Shown in pieces: positions 18,307 through 28,966 of a stretch of DNA of 64,000 nt. Under the pieces are notes generated by a model that was given only the letters and a program-made list of their open reading frames with translations, was not told the origin of the DNA and ran no database searches. How positions within the stretch are numbered: the stretch's first letter is position 1; the number at the start of each line of letters is the position of its first letter. The position numbers and the translations under genes are program-made. Source of the stretch: Aquipseudomonas alcaligenes NBRC 14159 (lineage in GTDB: Bacteria; Pseudomonadota; Gammaproteobacteria; Pseudomonadales; Pseudomonadaceae); the NCBI RefSeq assembly GCF_000467105.1, contig NZ_BATI01000010.1, positions 1-64,000 on the forward strand. Reading direction: 5' to 3'.

Positions 18307-19716
18307 TTACAGCGGCTTGCCGCGATTGCCGTGAGCGGCGACGAACTGCTGCACGGTCTGCAGATCGTTGGCCAGCACGGTGCAGCGCTCGTCGCGCTGG
18401 AACAGGTCGGCCAGGTGCGGCGGCAGCGCCGGCACCGCGTCGATGCCGGCCTTCTCCACCGCTTCCGGGAACTTGACCGGATGTGCGGTGCCCAGGGTCA
18501 CCATGGGGATGGCCAGGCTGCGGCGGCATTCGCGCGCGGCGCGCACGCCGATGGCGGTGTGCGGGTCGAGCAGCTCGCCGCACTCGGCATACACTTCGGC
18601 GATGGTCTCGCAGGTCTGCTCGTCATTGACGGCCAGCGAGTCGAACAGCTTGCGCGCCTCGGTCCAGCGATCTTCCTCGACGCTGAAGCCGCCACCCTGC
18701 TTGAAGGTGTCCATCAGGCCCGCGATGGCGGCACCGTTGCGGCCGTGCAGGTCGAACAGCAGGCGCTCGAAGTTGGACGAGACCATGATGTCCATCGATG
18801 GCGACAGGGTCGGGTGCAGGGTGTCCTTGACGTACTGATTGCCGCTCATGAAGCGGTGCAGGATGTCGTTGCGATTGGTGGCGACGATCAGCTGGCTGAT
18901 CGGCAGGCCCATGTTGCGCGCCAGGTAACCGGCGAAGATGTCGCCGAAGTTGCCGGTCGGCACCGAGAACGCCACGGAGCGCGCCGGGCCGCCGAGCTGC
19001 AGGGCCGCGTGGAAGTAGTAGACGATCTGGGCCATGATCCGCGCCCAGTTGATCGAGTTGACCGCGACCAGACGGGTGCCCTTGAGGAAGCCCTGGTCGG
19101 CGAAGCTGGCCTTGACCATCTCCTGGCAGTCGTCGAAGTTGCCTTCGATGGCGATGTTGTGGATGTTCTCGCCGAGGATGGTGGTCATCTGCCGGCGCTG
19201 CACCTCGGACACACGATTGTGCGGGTGCATGATGAAGATGTCGACATGCTCGCAGGCCTTGCAGCCCTCGATGGCGGCCGAGCCGGTGTCACCGGAGGTG
19301 GCGCCCATGATCACCACACGCTCGCCGCGCTTGCTCAGCACGTGGTCGAGCAAGCGACCGAGCAGCTGCAGGGCGAAGTCCTTGAAGGCCAGGGTCGGGC
19401 CGTGGAACAACTCCAGCACCCACTCATTGCCGTTGAGCTGGCGCAGCGGCGCCACGGCACTGTGGGCGAACACCCCGTAGGTTTCTTCGAGGATCTTCTT
19501 GAAGTCGGCGTCGGCGATGCTGCCGGCGACGAACGGGCGCATCACGCGGAAGGCCAGCTCGTGATACGGCAGGCCGGCCCAGGAGGCGATCTCCTCCTGG
19601 GTGAAACGCGGCAGGTTTTCCGGCACGTAGAGGCCGCCGTCGCTGGCCAGGCCGGCGAGCAGGACGTCTTCGAAATTGAGGGCCGGGGCCTGGCCGCGGG
19701 TACTGATATAACGCAT
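18307..19716 (-). CDS. thrC: Threonine synthase
   Basis: A 469-aa PLP enzyme that converts O-phosphohomoserine to threonine, the last step of the pathway. The N-terminal YISTRGQAPALNFEDVLLAGLASDGGLYVPE segment and the PLP-lysine motif FHGPTLAFKDFALQLL (Lys about residue 113) are canonical. The phosphate-binding loop GATSGDTGSAAI follows. It starts 12 bases after the hom stop, so hom and thrC form one operon; this pairing is usual in pseudomonads. No other aspartate-family gene is adjacent. Confidence 0.96.
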   Translation of the reverse strand: MRYISTRGQAPALNFEDVLLAGLASDGGLYVPENLPRFTQEEIASWAGLPYHELAFRVMRPFVAGSIADADFKKILEETYGVFAHSAVAPLRQLNGNEWVLELFHGPTLAFKDFALQLLGRLLDHVLSKRGERVVIMGATSGDTGSAAIEGCKACEHVDIFIMHPHNRVSEVQRRQMTTILGENIHNIAIEGNFDDCQEMVKASFADQGFLKGTRLVAVNSINWARIMAQIVYYFHAALQLGGPARSVAFSVPTGNFGDIFAGYLARNMGLPISQLIVATNRNDILHRFMSGNQYVKDTLHPTLSPSMDIMVSSNFERLLFDLHGRNGAAIAGLMDTFKQGGGFSVEEDRWTEARKLFDSLAVNDEQTCETIAEVYAECGELLDPHTAIGVRAARECRRSLAIPMVTLGTAHPVKFPEAVEKAGIDAVPALPPHLADLFQRDERCTVLANDLQTVQQFVAAHGNRGKPL

Positions 19717-19728
19717 GACTCTTCTACC

Positions 19729-21033
19729 TCAGACCAGTTGCTCGACGCGGATGCGCACCACTTTGCCGACCACATCGGCCAGCCCTTCGAGGGCGGCGAT
19801 GGCGTCGTCGATGCGGGCTTCGACGACCCGGTGGGTGACCAGGATCATCGGCACCAGGCCGTCGTGTTCTTCGGCCTCTTTCTGCATGATCGATTCGATG
19901 TTGATGCCGCGCTCGGAGAGGATGCTCGCCACCTGGGCCAGCACGCCCGGGTGATCCTTAGCCTGGATGCGCAGGTAATAGGCGCTTTCGCACTCGCCGA
20001 TCGGCAGGATCGGATGGTCGGACAGCGCGTCCGGCTGGAAGGCCAGGTGCGGCACGCGATTGGTCGGATCAGCGGTCATCGCGCGGACCACATCGACCAG
20101 GTCGGCGACCACGGAGGAAGCGGTCGGCTCCATGCCGGCACCGGCGCCGTAGAACAGGGTGCTGCCGGCGGCATCGCCATTGACCATCACCGCGTTCATC
20201 ACGCCGTTGACGTTGGCAATCAGGCGGTCGGCCGGGATCAGGGTCGGGTGCACGCGCAGCTCGATGCCGGCCTCGGTGCGGCGGGCCACGCCGAGGTGCT
20301 TGATGCGGTAGCCCAGAGCCTCGGCGTAGTTGACGTCGGCGCTGGTCAGCTGGCTGATGCCTTCGGTGTAGGCCTTGTCGAACTGCAGCGGGATGCCGAA
20401 GGCGATGGAAGCCAGGATGGTCAGCTTGTGCGCGGCGTCGATGCCCTCGACGTCGAAGGTCGGGTCGGCCTCGGCATAGCCCAGGGCCTGGGCTTCCTTG
20501 AGTACGTCGGCAAAGGCACGACCTTTCTCGCGCATCTCGGTGAGGATGAAGTTGCCGGTGCCGTTGATGATGCCGGCCAGCCAGTTGATGCGGTTGCCGG
20601 CCAGGCCCTCGCGGATCGCCTTGATCACCGGGATGCCGCCGGCCACGGCGGCTTCGAAGGCGACGATGACGCCCTTCTCGCGCGCCTTGGCGAAGATCTC
20701 GTTGCCGTGCACGGCGATCAGCGCCTTGTTGGCGGTGACCACGTGCTTGCCGTTCTCGATGGCCTTGAGCACCAGTTCGTGGGCCAGGGTGTAGCCGCCG
20801 ATCAGCTCGATGACCACGTCGATTTCCGGGTTGTTGGCCACGTCGAAGATGTCGGCGGTGATGGGGGTAGCGCCGGTTTCACACTTCGGGTTGGGGCGAC
20901 GGGCGGCAATCTGCGCGACTTCGATTCCACGCCCGGCACGGCGGGCAATCTCCTCGGCGTTGCGTTTGAGTACGTTGAAGGTACCGCCACCGACGGTGCC
21001 CAGCCCACAGATGCCCACTTTCACCGGTTTCAC
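19729..21033 (-). CDS. hom: Homoserine dehydrogenase
   Basis: A 434-aa enzyme reducing aspartate semialdehyde to homoserine. The GTG at 21033 gives MKPVKVGICGLGTVGGGTF with the Rossmann motif GLGTVGGG; GGGGA lies 8 bases upstream. The catalytic domain (about 135-320) carries the conserved GIINGTGNFI and KEAQALGYAEADP segments. A C-terminal ACT domain (about 350-430: YYLRIQAKDHPGVLAQVASILSE) should mediate threonine feedback. Monofunctional, not fused to aspartokinase. It heads a hom-thrC operon. Confidence 0.95.
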   Translation of the reverse strand: MKPVKVGICGLGTVGGGTFNVLKRNAEEIARRAGRGIEVAQIAARRPNPKCETGATPITADIFDVANNPEIDVVIELIGGYTLAHELVLKAIENGKHVVTANKALIAVHGNEIFAKAREKGVIVAFEAAVAGGIPVIKAIREGLAGNRINWLAGIINGTGNFILTEMREKGRAFADVLKEAQALGYAEADPTFDVEGIDAAHKLTILASIAFGIPLQFDKAYTEGISQLTSADVNYAEALGYRIKHLGVARRTEAGIELRVHPTLIPADRLIANVNGVMNAVMVNGDAAGSTLFYGAGAGMEPTASSVVADLVDVVRAMTADPTNRVPHLAFQPDALSDHPILPIGECESAYYLRIQAKDHPGVLAQVASILSERGINIESIMQKEAEEHDGLVPMILVTHRVVEARIDDAIAALEGLADVVGKVVRIRVEQLV

Positions 21034-21060
21034 GTTGTTTTCCCCATCTGCTACACGAAA

Positions 21061-21082
21061 CGGCCGGGGCGAACCCCGGCCG
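21061..21082 (-). terminator. Hairpin between dsbC and hom
   Basis: The perfect stem CGGCCGGGG/CCCCGGCCG with tetraloop (CGAA on plus) is followed on the minus strand by TTTCGTGT. It probably ends or attenuates the dsbC transcript before hom. Confidence 0.65.
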
Positions 21083-21143
21083 CACAAAAGAGCCGCACTT
21101 TACGAAGCGCCAGCCCCCCAGGTCAATCGGCGCGACGGCCGGA

Positions 21144-21872
21144 TCACTTGGCCTGCAGGGCAATCTCGGCCAGCTGCGGCGCCGGCTGGTAGCCCGGAAT
21201 CAGCTCGCCATTACCGAGTACGATGGCCGGGGTGCCATTGACGCCGATCATCTGGCCCAGCTCGTACTGCTTGGTCACCGGGTTGTCGCAGGTGGCTGCC
21301 GGCACGTCATCGCGGGCTTTGGCCTTGTTCATCGCGGCCTGACGATCCTTGGCGCACCAGACGCTGACCAGGGTGTTGTAGCCGTGGCTGCCGACACCCT
21401 GGCGCGGGAAGGCCACATAGCGCACCTCGATACCACGGCGGTTAAGCTCCGGCACCTCGCTGTGCAGCTTCTGGCAGTAGCCACAGTCGGTGTCGGTGAA
21501 TACGGTGATATGTGCCTTGGCCGGCTCCTTGGGCGAGAACACCACCATCTCGCTCAGCGGAATGGCATTGACCTCCTTGGCCACGCCCTTGCTCTCGGCC
21601 TGGCGAGTCAGGTTGACCGCGTCGTTGCCCTTCATCTGGTACAGGTTGCCCTGCATCAGGAACTGGCCGTCGGCACTGGCGTAGAGCATACGACCACCTT
21701 TGAGGTGCACCTGGTACAGGCCATTCATCGGGCTCTCGGCGATGGCCTCGATGGGCATGTCGGGTTGCAGCTTGATCAGCGTGGCACGAATGGCCTGGTC
21801 GGGATCAGCGGCCAGGGCCACGGAAGCGGCGAGGCCGAGAGCGGCTCCGCTGAGAACGCGAATTACGGACAT
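21144..21872 (-). CDS. dsbC: Thiol:disulfide interchange protein DsbC
   Basis: A 242-aa periplasmic disulfide isomerase. A signal peptide, MSVIRVLSGAALGLAASVALA, is followed by the N-terminal dimerisation domain (about 22-85, YQVHLKGGRMLYASADGQF) and a thioredoxin domain with active site CGYC at 130-133 and the cis-Pro loop GVNGTPAIVL. It has an extra Cys pair (VWCAKD, AATCDNP), as in DsbC orthologues. It is followed by hom and preceded by xerD on the same strand; the 187-bp gap to xerD and the hairpin before hom make separate transcripts possible. Confidence 0.95.
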   Translation of the reverse strand: MSVIRVLSGAALGLAASVALAADPDQAIRATLIKLQPDMPIEAIAESPMNGLYQVHLKGGRMLYASADGQFLMQGNLYQMKGNDAVNLTRQAESKGVAKEVNAIPLSEMVVFSPKEPAKAHITVFTDTDCGYCQKLHSEVPELNRRGIEVRYVAFPRQGVGSHGYNTLVSVWCAKDRQAAMNKAKARDDVPAATCDNPVTKQYELGQMIGVNGTPAIVLGNGELIPGYQPAPQLAEIALQAK

Positions 21873-22059
21873 GGAACACTCCTGTGACAGTGGCGCCAGA
21901 CTACCACAGCCGGCCCGCAGCGCCGACCGCAGACGCCGGGCGGGCGCGCCGGACGGATGAATTGCGATGTGCTGCGCGGGCACGCACGCGGCGTGACTGA
22001 CATCCCTGGTGCCCGGAGCGGTCGCTCGCCCTGTGCAACGCAATGCGTCGCCAGCGGGC

Positions 22060-22956
22060 TCACCCCCGGGGATGGTGCTGGGCGTGCAGCTCCTGCAGCC
22101 GCGCGCGGGCGATATGGGTGTAGATCTGCGTGGTCGACAGGTCGCTGTGGCCCAGAAGCATCTGCACCACGCGCAGGTCGGCGCCGTGATTGAGCAGGTG
22201 GGTGGCGAAAGCATGGCGCAGGGTGTGCGGCGACAGCGGCTTGAGAATGCCCGCCACCTTCGCCTGGTGCTTGATCCGGTGCCAGAAGGTCTGCCGGGTC
22301 ATCTGCTCGCCGCGCAGGCTGGGAAACAGCACGTCGCTGGGCTTGCCATCGAGCAGAAAAGGCCGCGCCTCGCGGGTATAGCGCTCGACCCAGGCGATGG
22401 CCTCCTCACCCAGCGGCACCAGGCGCTCCTTGCTGCCCTTGCCGAACACCCGCAACACCCCCTGGCGCAGGTTGACCTGCTCCAGGGTCAGCGATACCAG
22501 TTCGGTGACGCGCAGGCCGCAGGCATACAGCACCTCGAGCATGGCGCGGTCGCGCAGGCCGATCGGATCGTCCAGCTCCGGCGCCGCCAGCAGCGCTTCG
22601 ACATCCGCCTCGGACAGCGACTTGGGCAGCGGCCGGCCAAGCTGCGGCAGCTCGACCTGCAGGGTCGGGTCCTCGCTGATCAGGCCGTCGCGCAGCAGGT
22701 AGCGGTAGAAGCCGCGCAATCCGGAAAGCAGGCGCGCCGTCGAGCGCGCCTTGTAGCCCTGCTCCAGGCGCCAGCCGAGGTGATCGAGAATGCTGTCGCG
22801 CCCGGCCTGCTCGAGGGCAACGCCGCGCGCCTGCAACCAGGTATGGAAATGCCCGAGATCACTGCGATAGGCCGCCCGCGTGTGCGGCGAGAGGCCTTTT
22901 TCCAGCCACAGGGCATCGAGAAAGCGGTCGATCAGGGGATGGTCGAGAACGGGCAT
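22060..22956 (-). CDS. xerD: Site-specific tyrosine recombinase XerD
   Basis: A 298-aa recombinase that acts with XerC at dif to resolve chromosome dimers. The N-terminal SAM-like core-binding domain (DRFLDALWLEKGLSPHTRAAYRSDL) is followed by the catalytic domain with Arg in CGLRVTEL, Lys in FGKGSKERLVPL, the HTLRHAFATHLL box, the GHSDLSTTQIYTHI box and its nucleophilic Tyr. The start at 22956 (MPVLDHPLIDRF) gives the standard length; the same frame runs to 23184 over the antiporter gene but is not plausible as coding. Divergent from the antiporter gene. Confidence 0.94.
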   Translation of the reverse strand: MPVLDHPLIDRFLDALWLEKGLSPHTRAAYRSDLGHFHTWLQARGVALEQAGRDSILDHLGWRLEQGYKARSTARLLSGLRGFYRYLLRDGLISEDPTLQVELPQLGRPLPKSLSEADVEALLAAPELDDPIGLRDRAMLEVLYACGLRVTELVSLTLEQVNLRQGVLRVFGKGSKERLVPLGEEAIAWVERYTREARPFLLDGKPSDVLFPSLRGEQMTRQTFWHRIKHQAKVAGILKPLSPHTLRHAFATHLLNHGADLRVVQMLLGHSDLSTTQIYTHIARARLQELHAQHHPRG

Positions 22957-23034
22957 CGTGCGGCTGTTTTTCCTGGGCTCAGGCGCGCTAGTCTTCCACA
23001 GCCCCTCCCGCCCCACCAGCGACAAGGAGTCCTG

Positions 23035-24825
23035 ATGAGCGAGTCGCATATCCTGCTCAGCCTCGGTGGCATCGGCGCCGCCGCACTGGCCAGCCAATGG
23101 CTGGCCTGGCGCCTGCGCCTGCCGGCGATTCTCTTCCTGCTGCTCTGCGGCATCCTCGCAGGGCCCCTGCTCGGCTGGCTGCACCCCGACGCACTGTTTG
23201 GCCCATTGCTGTTCCCGCTGGTGTCACTGGCCGTCGCCCTGATCCTGTTCGAGGGCAGCCTGACCCTGCACCTCTCGGAATGGCGCGAGATCGGCCAGGT
23301 GGTGCGGCGCATGGTGACCATCGGCGCACTGGCGACCTGGTCGGTGATCACGGTGGCTACCCACTACCTGCTGGATTTCCCCTGGGACCTGGCGCTGCTG
23401 TTCGGCACCCTGACCCTGGTCACCGGCCCCACGGTGATAGCACCCATGCTGCGGGTGATGCGGCCACGCGCCTCGGTAGGCAACATCCTGCGTTGGGAAG
23501 GTATTGTCATCGACCCCATCGGCGCCCTGCTCGCCGTGGTGGTGTTCAGCTTCATCATCAGCCGCAGCGGCAGTGCGCCACTGGGCACCTTCGCCGCCGT
23601 CATCGCTTGCGGCGCCTCGTTCGGCGCCGCAGGCGGCTTCCTCTTCGGCCTGGCACTGCGCCGCCACTGGCTGCCGGAATACCTGCACAACCTCGGCGCC
23701 CTGGCCTGCGTGCTGGGGATCTTCATCGGCAGCAACCAGCTGGTACACGAATCCGGGCTGCTGGCGGTCACCGTGATGGGCATGTGGCTGGCAAACATGC
23801 GCGGGGTGGAGGTGAAGCACATCCTGCACTTCAAGGAGAACCTCAGCGTATTGCTGATCTCAGGCCTGTTCATCCTGCTCGCTGCGCGCCTGGATCTGCA
23901 GGCGCTGCTGGCCCTGGGACCGGCCACCCTGGTGCTGCTGGCGGTGATCCAACTGGTGGCACGTCCGCTCAACGTCGCGCTCAGCACCTTCGGCTCCGGC
24001 CTGAACTGGCGCGAGCGCGGCCTGCTGGCCTGGATCGCCCCGCGCGGCATCGTCGCCGCCGCGGTCTCGGCGATCTTCGCCGAGCGCCTGCAGCAGCAGG
24101 GCTATGCCCAGGCCCAGCTGCTGGTGCCACTGACCTTCCTGGTGATCATCGGCACCGTGGTGCTGCAAAGCGCTACCGCCAGACCACTGGCGCGCCTGCT
24201 GGGCATCGCCGAGCCGGCCGCACGCGGCTTTCTGATCGTCGGCGCCAACCCGGTTGCCCGCGCCATCGGCAAGGCGCTGCACGCCCAAGGCAGCCGCGTG
24301 CTGCTGACCGACTCCAACTGGGACCACATTGCCGCCGCACGCATGGACGGCCTGCCCACCTACTTCGGCAATCCCGCCTCGCAGCACGCCGATGCCCATC
24401 TGGACCTGACCGGTATCGGTCAGTTGCTAGCCCTGTCACCCTCTGGCGAGCAGAACAACCTGGCCTGCACCCGCTTCCGTCCGGATTTCGGCAAGGCCAA
24501 TCTGTACAGCCTGGCCAACGCCCGCGAGCTGCGCCTGAGCGAGAAACACCGCAGCAGCGCCGAGCACCGCGGCCGCGCCCTAGGCCTGCCGGCGCTGAGC
24601 TATGGACAACTGGCGGGGATGCTCGCCCGCGGCGCCGAGGTACGCAGCACTACCCTGACGGAGGCCTTTGGCTGGGCGGACTACCAGGCCCTGCACGGCG
24701 AGCGCGCGGTGTTGTTGCTGGCGATCGAGCCACGCGGCTGGATGCACGTGGCCAGTGAACCGCTGTCGTTCAGCCCGGCTGCCGGCTGGACCCTGCTGGC
24801 CCTGATCGAACCGGCAGCCCAATGA
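23035..24825 (+). CDS. CPA-family cation:proton antiporter with TrkA-N-like domain
   Basis: A 596-aa inner-membrane protein. About a dozen hydrophobic helices fill residues 1-390 (LILFEGSLTLHLSEWREIG is the family loop, and the GPTVIAPML helix carries the exchanger core). The C-terminal cytoplasmic part, from about 395, resembles a TrkA-N/RCK nucleotide-binding domain (GFLIVGANPVARAIGKALHAQGSRVLLTDSN). It likely exchanges Na+ or K+ for H+. AAGGAG precedes the ATG by 5 bases. It diverges from xerD and ends against a convergent thioesterase gene. Confidence 0.9.
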   Translation: MSESHILLSLGGIGAAALASQWLAWRLRLPAILFLLLCGILAGPLLGWLHPDALFGPLLFPLVSLAVALILFEGSLTLHLSEWREIGQVVRRMVTIGALATWSVITVATHYLLDFPWDLALLFGTLTLVTGPTVIAPMLRVMRPRASVGNILRWEGIVIDPIGALLAVVVFSFIISRSGSAPLGTFAAVIACGASFGAAGGFLFGLALRRHWLPEYLHNLGALACVLGIFIGSNQLVHESGLLAVTVMGMWLANMRGVEVKHILHFKENLSVLLISGLFILLAARLDLQALLALGPATLVLLAVIQLVARPLNVALSTFGSGLNWRERGLLAWIAPRGIVAAAVSAIFAERLQQQGYAQAQLLVPLTFLVIIGTVVLQSATARPLARLLGIAEPAARGFLIVGANPVARAIGKALHAQGSRVLLTDSNWDHIAAARMDGLPTYFGNPASQHADAHLDLTGIGQLLALSPSGEQNNLACTRFRPDFGKANLYSLANARELRLSEKHRSSAEHRGRALGLPALSYGQLAGMLARGAEVRSTTLTEAFGWADYQALHGERAVLLLAIEPRGWMHVASEPLSFSPAAGWTLLALIEPAAQ

Positions 24826-24828
24826 ACA

Positions 24829-24848
24829 AGGCGCCCGCGGGCGCCTTG
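24829..24848. terminator. Palindromic hairpin between antiporter and thioesterase genes
   Basis: AAGGCGCCCG/CGGGCGCCTT is a perfect palindrome just after the antiporter stop and before the convergent thioesterase stop. There is no long T-tract, so its terminator role is moderate. Confidence 0.5.
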
Positions 24849-24851
24849 AAT

Positions 24852-25262
24852 TCAGCTCAGATCCGGCAGCACCGGCACCGGTTTCTGGTCCTCGCCGATG
24901 GCGACGAAGCTGAACACCCCGGTGATGGCCTTCTCGCGACCACCGCAGTACATGCCCTCGACATACACCTCCACCTCGACCTTGAGGCTGGTGTTGCCGA
25001 CCTTGATCACCCGGCCGATCAGCTCGACCAGAGAGCCGGCGGGAATCGCGTGCTTGAAGTCGATACGGTCGCTGGACACCGTCACCAGTGGCAGGCGGCA
25101 GAAACGCGTGGCGGCGATGAAGGACACCTCGTCCATCCAGGCCAGCGCGGTGCCGCCGAACAGGGTGTTGTGGTGATTGGTGGTGGGCGGGAACACCGCC
25201 TTGACGACGCGGGTTTCCGACAACTCGATACGCCGCTGGATCTCTTGCTCTCTGGGAGTCAT
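24852..25262 (-). CDS. Acyl-CoA thioesterase, hotdog fold (YciA-like)
   Basis: A 136-aa single-domain hotdog protein. The family signature N-H-H-N-T-L-F-G-G (TTNHHNTLFGGTALAWMDEV, about residues 27-46) contains the catalytic Asp in the central helix; the later EVYVEGMYCGGREKAITGVFSFVAIG forms the remaining strands. Such proteins hydrolyse acyl-CoA thioesters, often medium- or short-chain, as hexamers; the substrate is unknown. It sits downstream of the rplS operon in the same direction but past its terminator. Confidence 0.88.
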   Translation of the reverse strand: MTPREQEIQRRIELSETRVVKAVFPPTTNHHNTLFGGTALAWMDEVSFIAATRFCRLPLVTVSSDRIDFKHAIPAGSLVELIGRVIKVGNTSLKVEVEVYVEGMYCGGREKAITGVFSFVAIGEDQKPVPVLPDLS

Positions 25263-25331
25263 GCCACTACTGCTCTCGATGGAAAATGGCCTGTTCGCCT
25301 GCGGCCCGACGGCCAGCAGGCCCCATAAACG

Positions 25332-25361
25332 AAAAAAGCAGCCCGGAGGCTGCTTCTTTAA
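25332..25361 (-). terminator. Terminator of the rpsP-rimM-trmD-rplS operon
   Basis: On the minus strand GCAGCC/GGCTGC (loop TCCG) is followed by a run of six T. It lies 20 bases past the rplS stop. Confidence 0.88.
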
Positions 25362-25379
25362 GGTCGGAAGACCGTCCGA

Positions 25380-25730
25380 TCAGGACAGTTTTTCCTTGAT
25401 GCGAGCTGCCTTGCCGGACAGGTCGCGGAGGTAGTACAGCTTGGCCTTGCGCACGTCGCCGCGACGCTTCAGGGTGACGCTGTCGATCAGCGGGGAGTAG
25501 GTCTGGAAGGTACGCTCCACGCCCACGCCGTTGGAGATCTTGCGCACGGTGAAGGCGCTGTTCAGGCCACGGTTACGCTTGCCGATCACCACGCCTTCGA
25601 AGGCCTGCAGACGGGAACGGTCACCTTCCTTCACCTTCACCTGAACGATGATGGTGTCGCCCGGGGCGAAAGCCGGGATTTCTTTGTTCATCTGCTCGGC
25701 TTCGAGCATCTGGATAATCTTGTTGGTCAT
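25380..25730 (-). CDS. rplS: 50S ribosomal protein L19
   Basis: A 116-aa ribosomal protein of the large subunit, near the 30S interface. The sequence shows the L19 features [20 protein letters not shown] and [22 protein letters not shown]. The length is standard. It is the last gene of the conserved rpsP-rimM-trmD-rplS operon, 39 bases after trmD. Confidence 0.97.
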   Translation of the reverse strand: MTNKIIQMLEAEQMNKEIPAFAPGDTIIVQVKVKEGDRSRLQAFEGVVIGKRNRGLNSAFTVRKISNGVGVERTFQTYSPLIDSVTLKRRGDVRKAKLYYLRDLSGKAARIKEKLS

Positions 25731-25769
25731 GCTGTGCTCCTAAGACAGACGCGGTCTGCCATCGATACC

Positions 25770-26513
25770 TTAACTATCGTCCCGCTGGCGGATGTATTCC
25801 TCCAGCAGCTTCTTCTCTTCTCCAGAAAGCGAGCGGCTATCCAGAAGATCGGCACGACGTTCCCAGGTTCGCCCAAGGGCTTGCTGGAGGCGCCAACGCC
25901 GGATGTGTTCGTGGTTGCCACTGAGCAACACATCAGGAACACGTTTGCCTTCGTACACCTCAGGTCGGGTGTAGTGCGGGCAATCGAGGAGGCCATCGCT
26001 GAACGAGTCCTCCTCGGCGGAATCTGCATGCCCAAGCGCACCCGGGAGCAGCCGCGTAACAGCATCGATCAGCACCATCGCCGGAAGCTCACCGCCGGAG
26101 AGGACGTAATCGCCAATCGACCATTCCTCATCGACATGCGCCTCGATGAAGCGCTCGTCGATGCCTTCGTAGCGGCCGGCGATAAGAATCAGCGCCTGCT
26201 CGCTAGCCAGTTCACGAACCCCCTGCTGAGTCAGCTGGCGGCCCTGCGGCGACAGGTAAATGACCTTCGCCGCGCCCCCGACATCCGCCTTGGCCGCAGC
26301 CAGAGCATCTTCCAGGGGTTGAATCTTCATCACCATGCCGGGGCCGCCGCCGAAAGGGCGATCGTCCACCGTCTGATGACGGTCGTGGGTGTAATCACGC
26401 AGCTGCCTGCAGTTCAACTGCAGCAAGCCCTGCTTCACCGCACGACTGGTAATGCCGTACTGACTGATGGCGGCGAACATCTCCGGAAAGATGCTGATGA
26501 CTTCGACACGCAT
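25770..26513 (-). CDS. trmD: tRNA (guanine-N1-)-methyltransferase TrmD
   Basis: A 247-aa SPOUT methyltransferase that forms m1G37 in tRNAs reading CNN and related codons, preventing frameshifting. The start [13 protein letters not shown] at 26513 is the canonical N-terminus; the upstream frame is read-through in the rimM region. Family features: the SAM knot region around [15 protein letters not shown] and [17 protein letters not shown], then [19 protein letters not shown]. It lies 10 bases after rimM in the rpsP operon. Confidence 0.97.
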   Translation of the reverse strand: MRVEVISIFPEMFAAISQYGITSRAVKQGLLQLNCRQLRDYTHDRHQTVDDRPFGGGPGMVMKIQPLEDALAAAKADVGGAAKVIYLSPQGRQLTQQGVRELASEQALILIAGRYEGIDERFIEAHVDEEWSIGDYVLSGGELPAMVLIDAVTRLLPGALGHADSAEEDSFSDGLLDCPHYTRPEVYEGKRVPDVLLSGNHEHIRRWRLQQALGRTWERRADLLDSRSLSGEEKKLLEEYIRQRDDS

Positions 26514-26523
26514 GGGGCGGGCT

Positions 26524-27057
26524 TCAGAAGTCCGCGTCCCAGTCCACCCGCATCTCGCCGGCGGCCAGGTCAACCTGTTGCACGCACTGCTCGGTGTAGG
26601 GCAGCAGGCGCTCACGGTCATCCAGGCTGCCCGGACAGGGCTTGACCACCATCACATCGTTGGAGCCGGTTTCCAGCAGGTGGTCGATGCGCCCGAGCAG
26701 CTGCCCTTGCAGGTCGATCACCTTCAGTCCTTCCAGCTGATGCCAGTAGTACTCGCCGTCATCCAGATCAGGTAGCAGCGCGCGGGGCACACAAATGTCG
26801 AAACCCGCGAAAGTGCGTGCCACTTCGCGGTCATCGAGCCCCTTGAGCTTGGCCACCAGGACTTTGCCCTGGAGGCGGCCACTGACCAGCTCCACCTGCT
26901 TGACCTCGCCGTCACGCTTGAGCGTCCAGGCGGTGTAGTCGAGCAGGTTGTCAATCGGGTCGGTGAAGGAATAGATCTTCACTTCCCCACGCACGCCGTG
27001 CACCGAAGTGATCTTGCCGAGGACTATCAGGTCCTCGACGGACGGCGTCGCGCTCAT
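26524..27057 (-). CDS. rimM: Ribosome maturation factor RimM
   Basis: A 177-aa 30S maturation factor that binds S19. The N-terminal beta-barrel ([24 protein letters not shown]) is followed by a PRC-barrel domain ([25 protein letters not shown] and the conserved [14 protein letters not shown]). It starts 5 bases after the rpsP stop and is followed by trmD, so it is co-transcribed. Confidence 0.97.
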   Translation of the reverse strand: MSATPSVEDLIVLGKITSVHGVRGEVKIYSFTDPIDNLLDYTAWTLKRDGEVKQVELVSGRLQGKVLVAKLKGLDDREVARTFAGFDICVPRALLPDLDDGEYYWHQLEGLKVIDLQGQLLGRIDHLLETGSNDVMVVKPCPGSLDDRERLLPYTEQCVQQVDLAAGEMRVDWDADF

Positions 27058-27062
27058 AGTGC

Positions 27063-27314
27063 TTAGGCTGCAGCCTTGGCCGCTTCCTTCAGCAGCTGAG
27101 CAACGCGCTCAGACGGCTGGGCGCCCTGGCTCAGCCAGTAGGTAGCGCGCTCTTGATTCACGGACAGCTTCACTTCGGCACCAGTGGCGACCGGGTTGAA
27201 GAAACCGATGCGCTCAACGAAGCGACCATCGCGCGCATTGCGGCTGTTGGTCACGGTCAGGTGGTAGAAGGGGCGCTTCTTGGAGCCGCCACGAGCAAGA
27301 CGGATGGTTACCAT
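27063..27314 (-). CDS. rpsP: 30S ribosomal protein S16
   Basis: An 83-aa ribosomal protein, first gene of the operon. The N-terminus [41 protein letters not shown] is the typical S16 sequence. A sigma-70-type promoter is proposed 75-100 bp upstream. Confidence 0.97.
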   Translation of the reverse strand: MVTIRLARGGSKKRPFYHLTVTNSRNARDGRFVERIGFFNPVATGAEVKLSVNQERATYWLSQGAQPSERVAQLLKEAAKAAA

Positions 27315-27369
27315 TGAACTTCGTTCCTGTAATCGGTGCTAACTTAAAGGCACACACTTTTAATGGGCC

Positions 27370-27385
27370 TAGGCCCGAAAGGCCG
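27370..27385 (-). repeat. 16-bp element shared with the ypjD leader
   Basis: GGCCTTTCGGGCCTAG on the minus strand, in the rpsP leader downstream of the proposed promoter. An identical 16-mer occurs on the plus strand at 28937-28952 in the ypjD leader. It can fold as a short GGCC/GGCC hairpin. Confidence 0.5.
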
Positions 27386-27388
27386 CAT

Positions 27389-27416
27389 ATTCTAAGGATT
27401 ATCCGGCCGTTTGCAA
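27389..27416 (-). promoter_or_regulatory. Proposed sigma-70 promoter of the rpsP operon
   Basis: On the minus strand TTGCAA and TAGAAT are separated by 16 bases and point to rpsP. The leader would be about 70 nt long. Both boxes match consensus at 4 or 5 of 6 positions. Confidence 0.5.
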
Positions 27417-27450
27417 ATCTCTTTTTCCGCCACCCATCGGCAGCCCCGGA

Positions 27451-28824
<1,374 letters not shown>

Positions 28825-28936
28825 GCGCGATCCTTTGAGCGGGTGCTTGCAGCAGGCCGCGGAGTATATCGAACTGGCCGGGCTGCCGACACCGCCGATG
28901 GTCTTTCGTGAAATGCGCCTTGTATGCCACACTCAC

Positions 28937-28952
28937 GGCCTTTCGGGCCTAG
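28937..28952 (+). repeat. 16-bp element shared with the rpsP leader
   Basis: GGCCTTTCGGGCCTAG on the plus strand, 15 bases before the ypjD ATG. Its inverted copy lies at 27370-27385, so the two flank ffh. Confidence 0.5.
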
Positions 28953-28966
28953 CCATACACGGATTT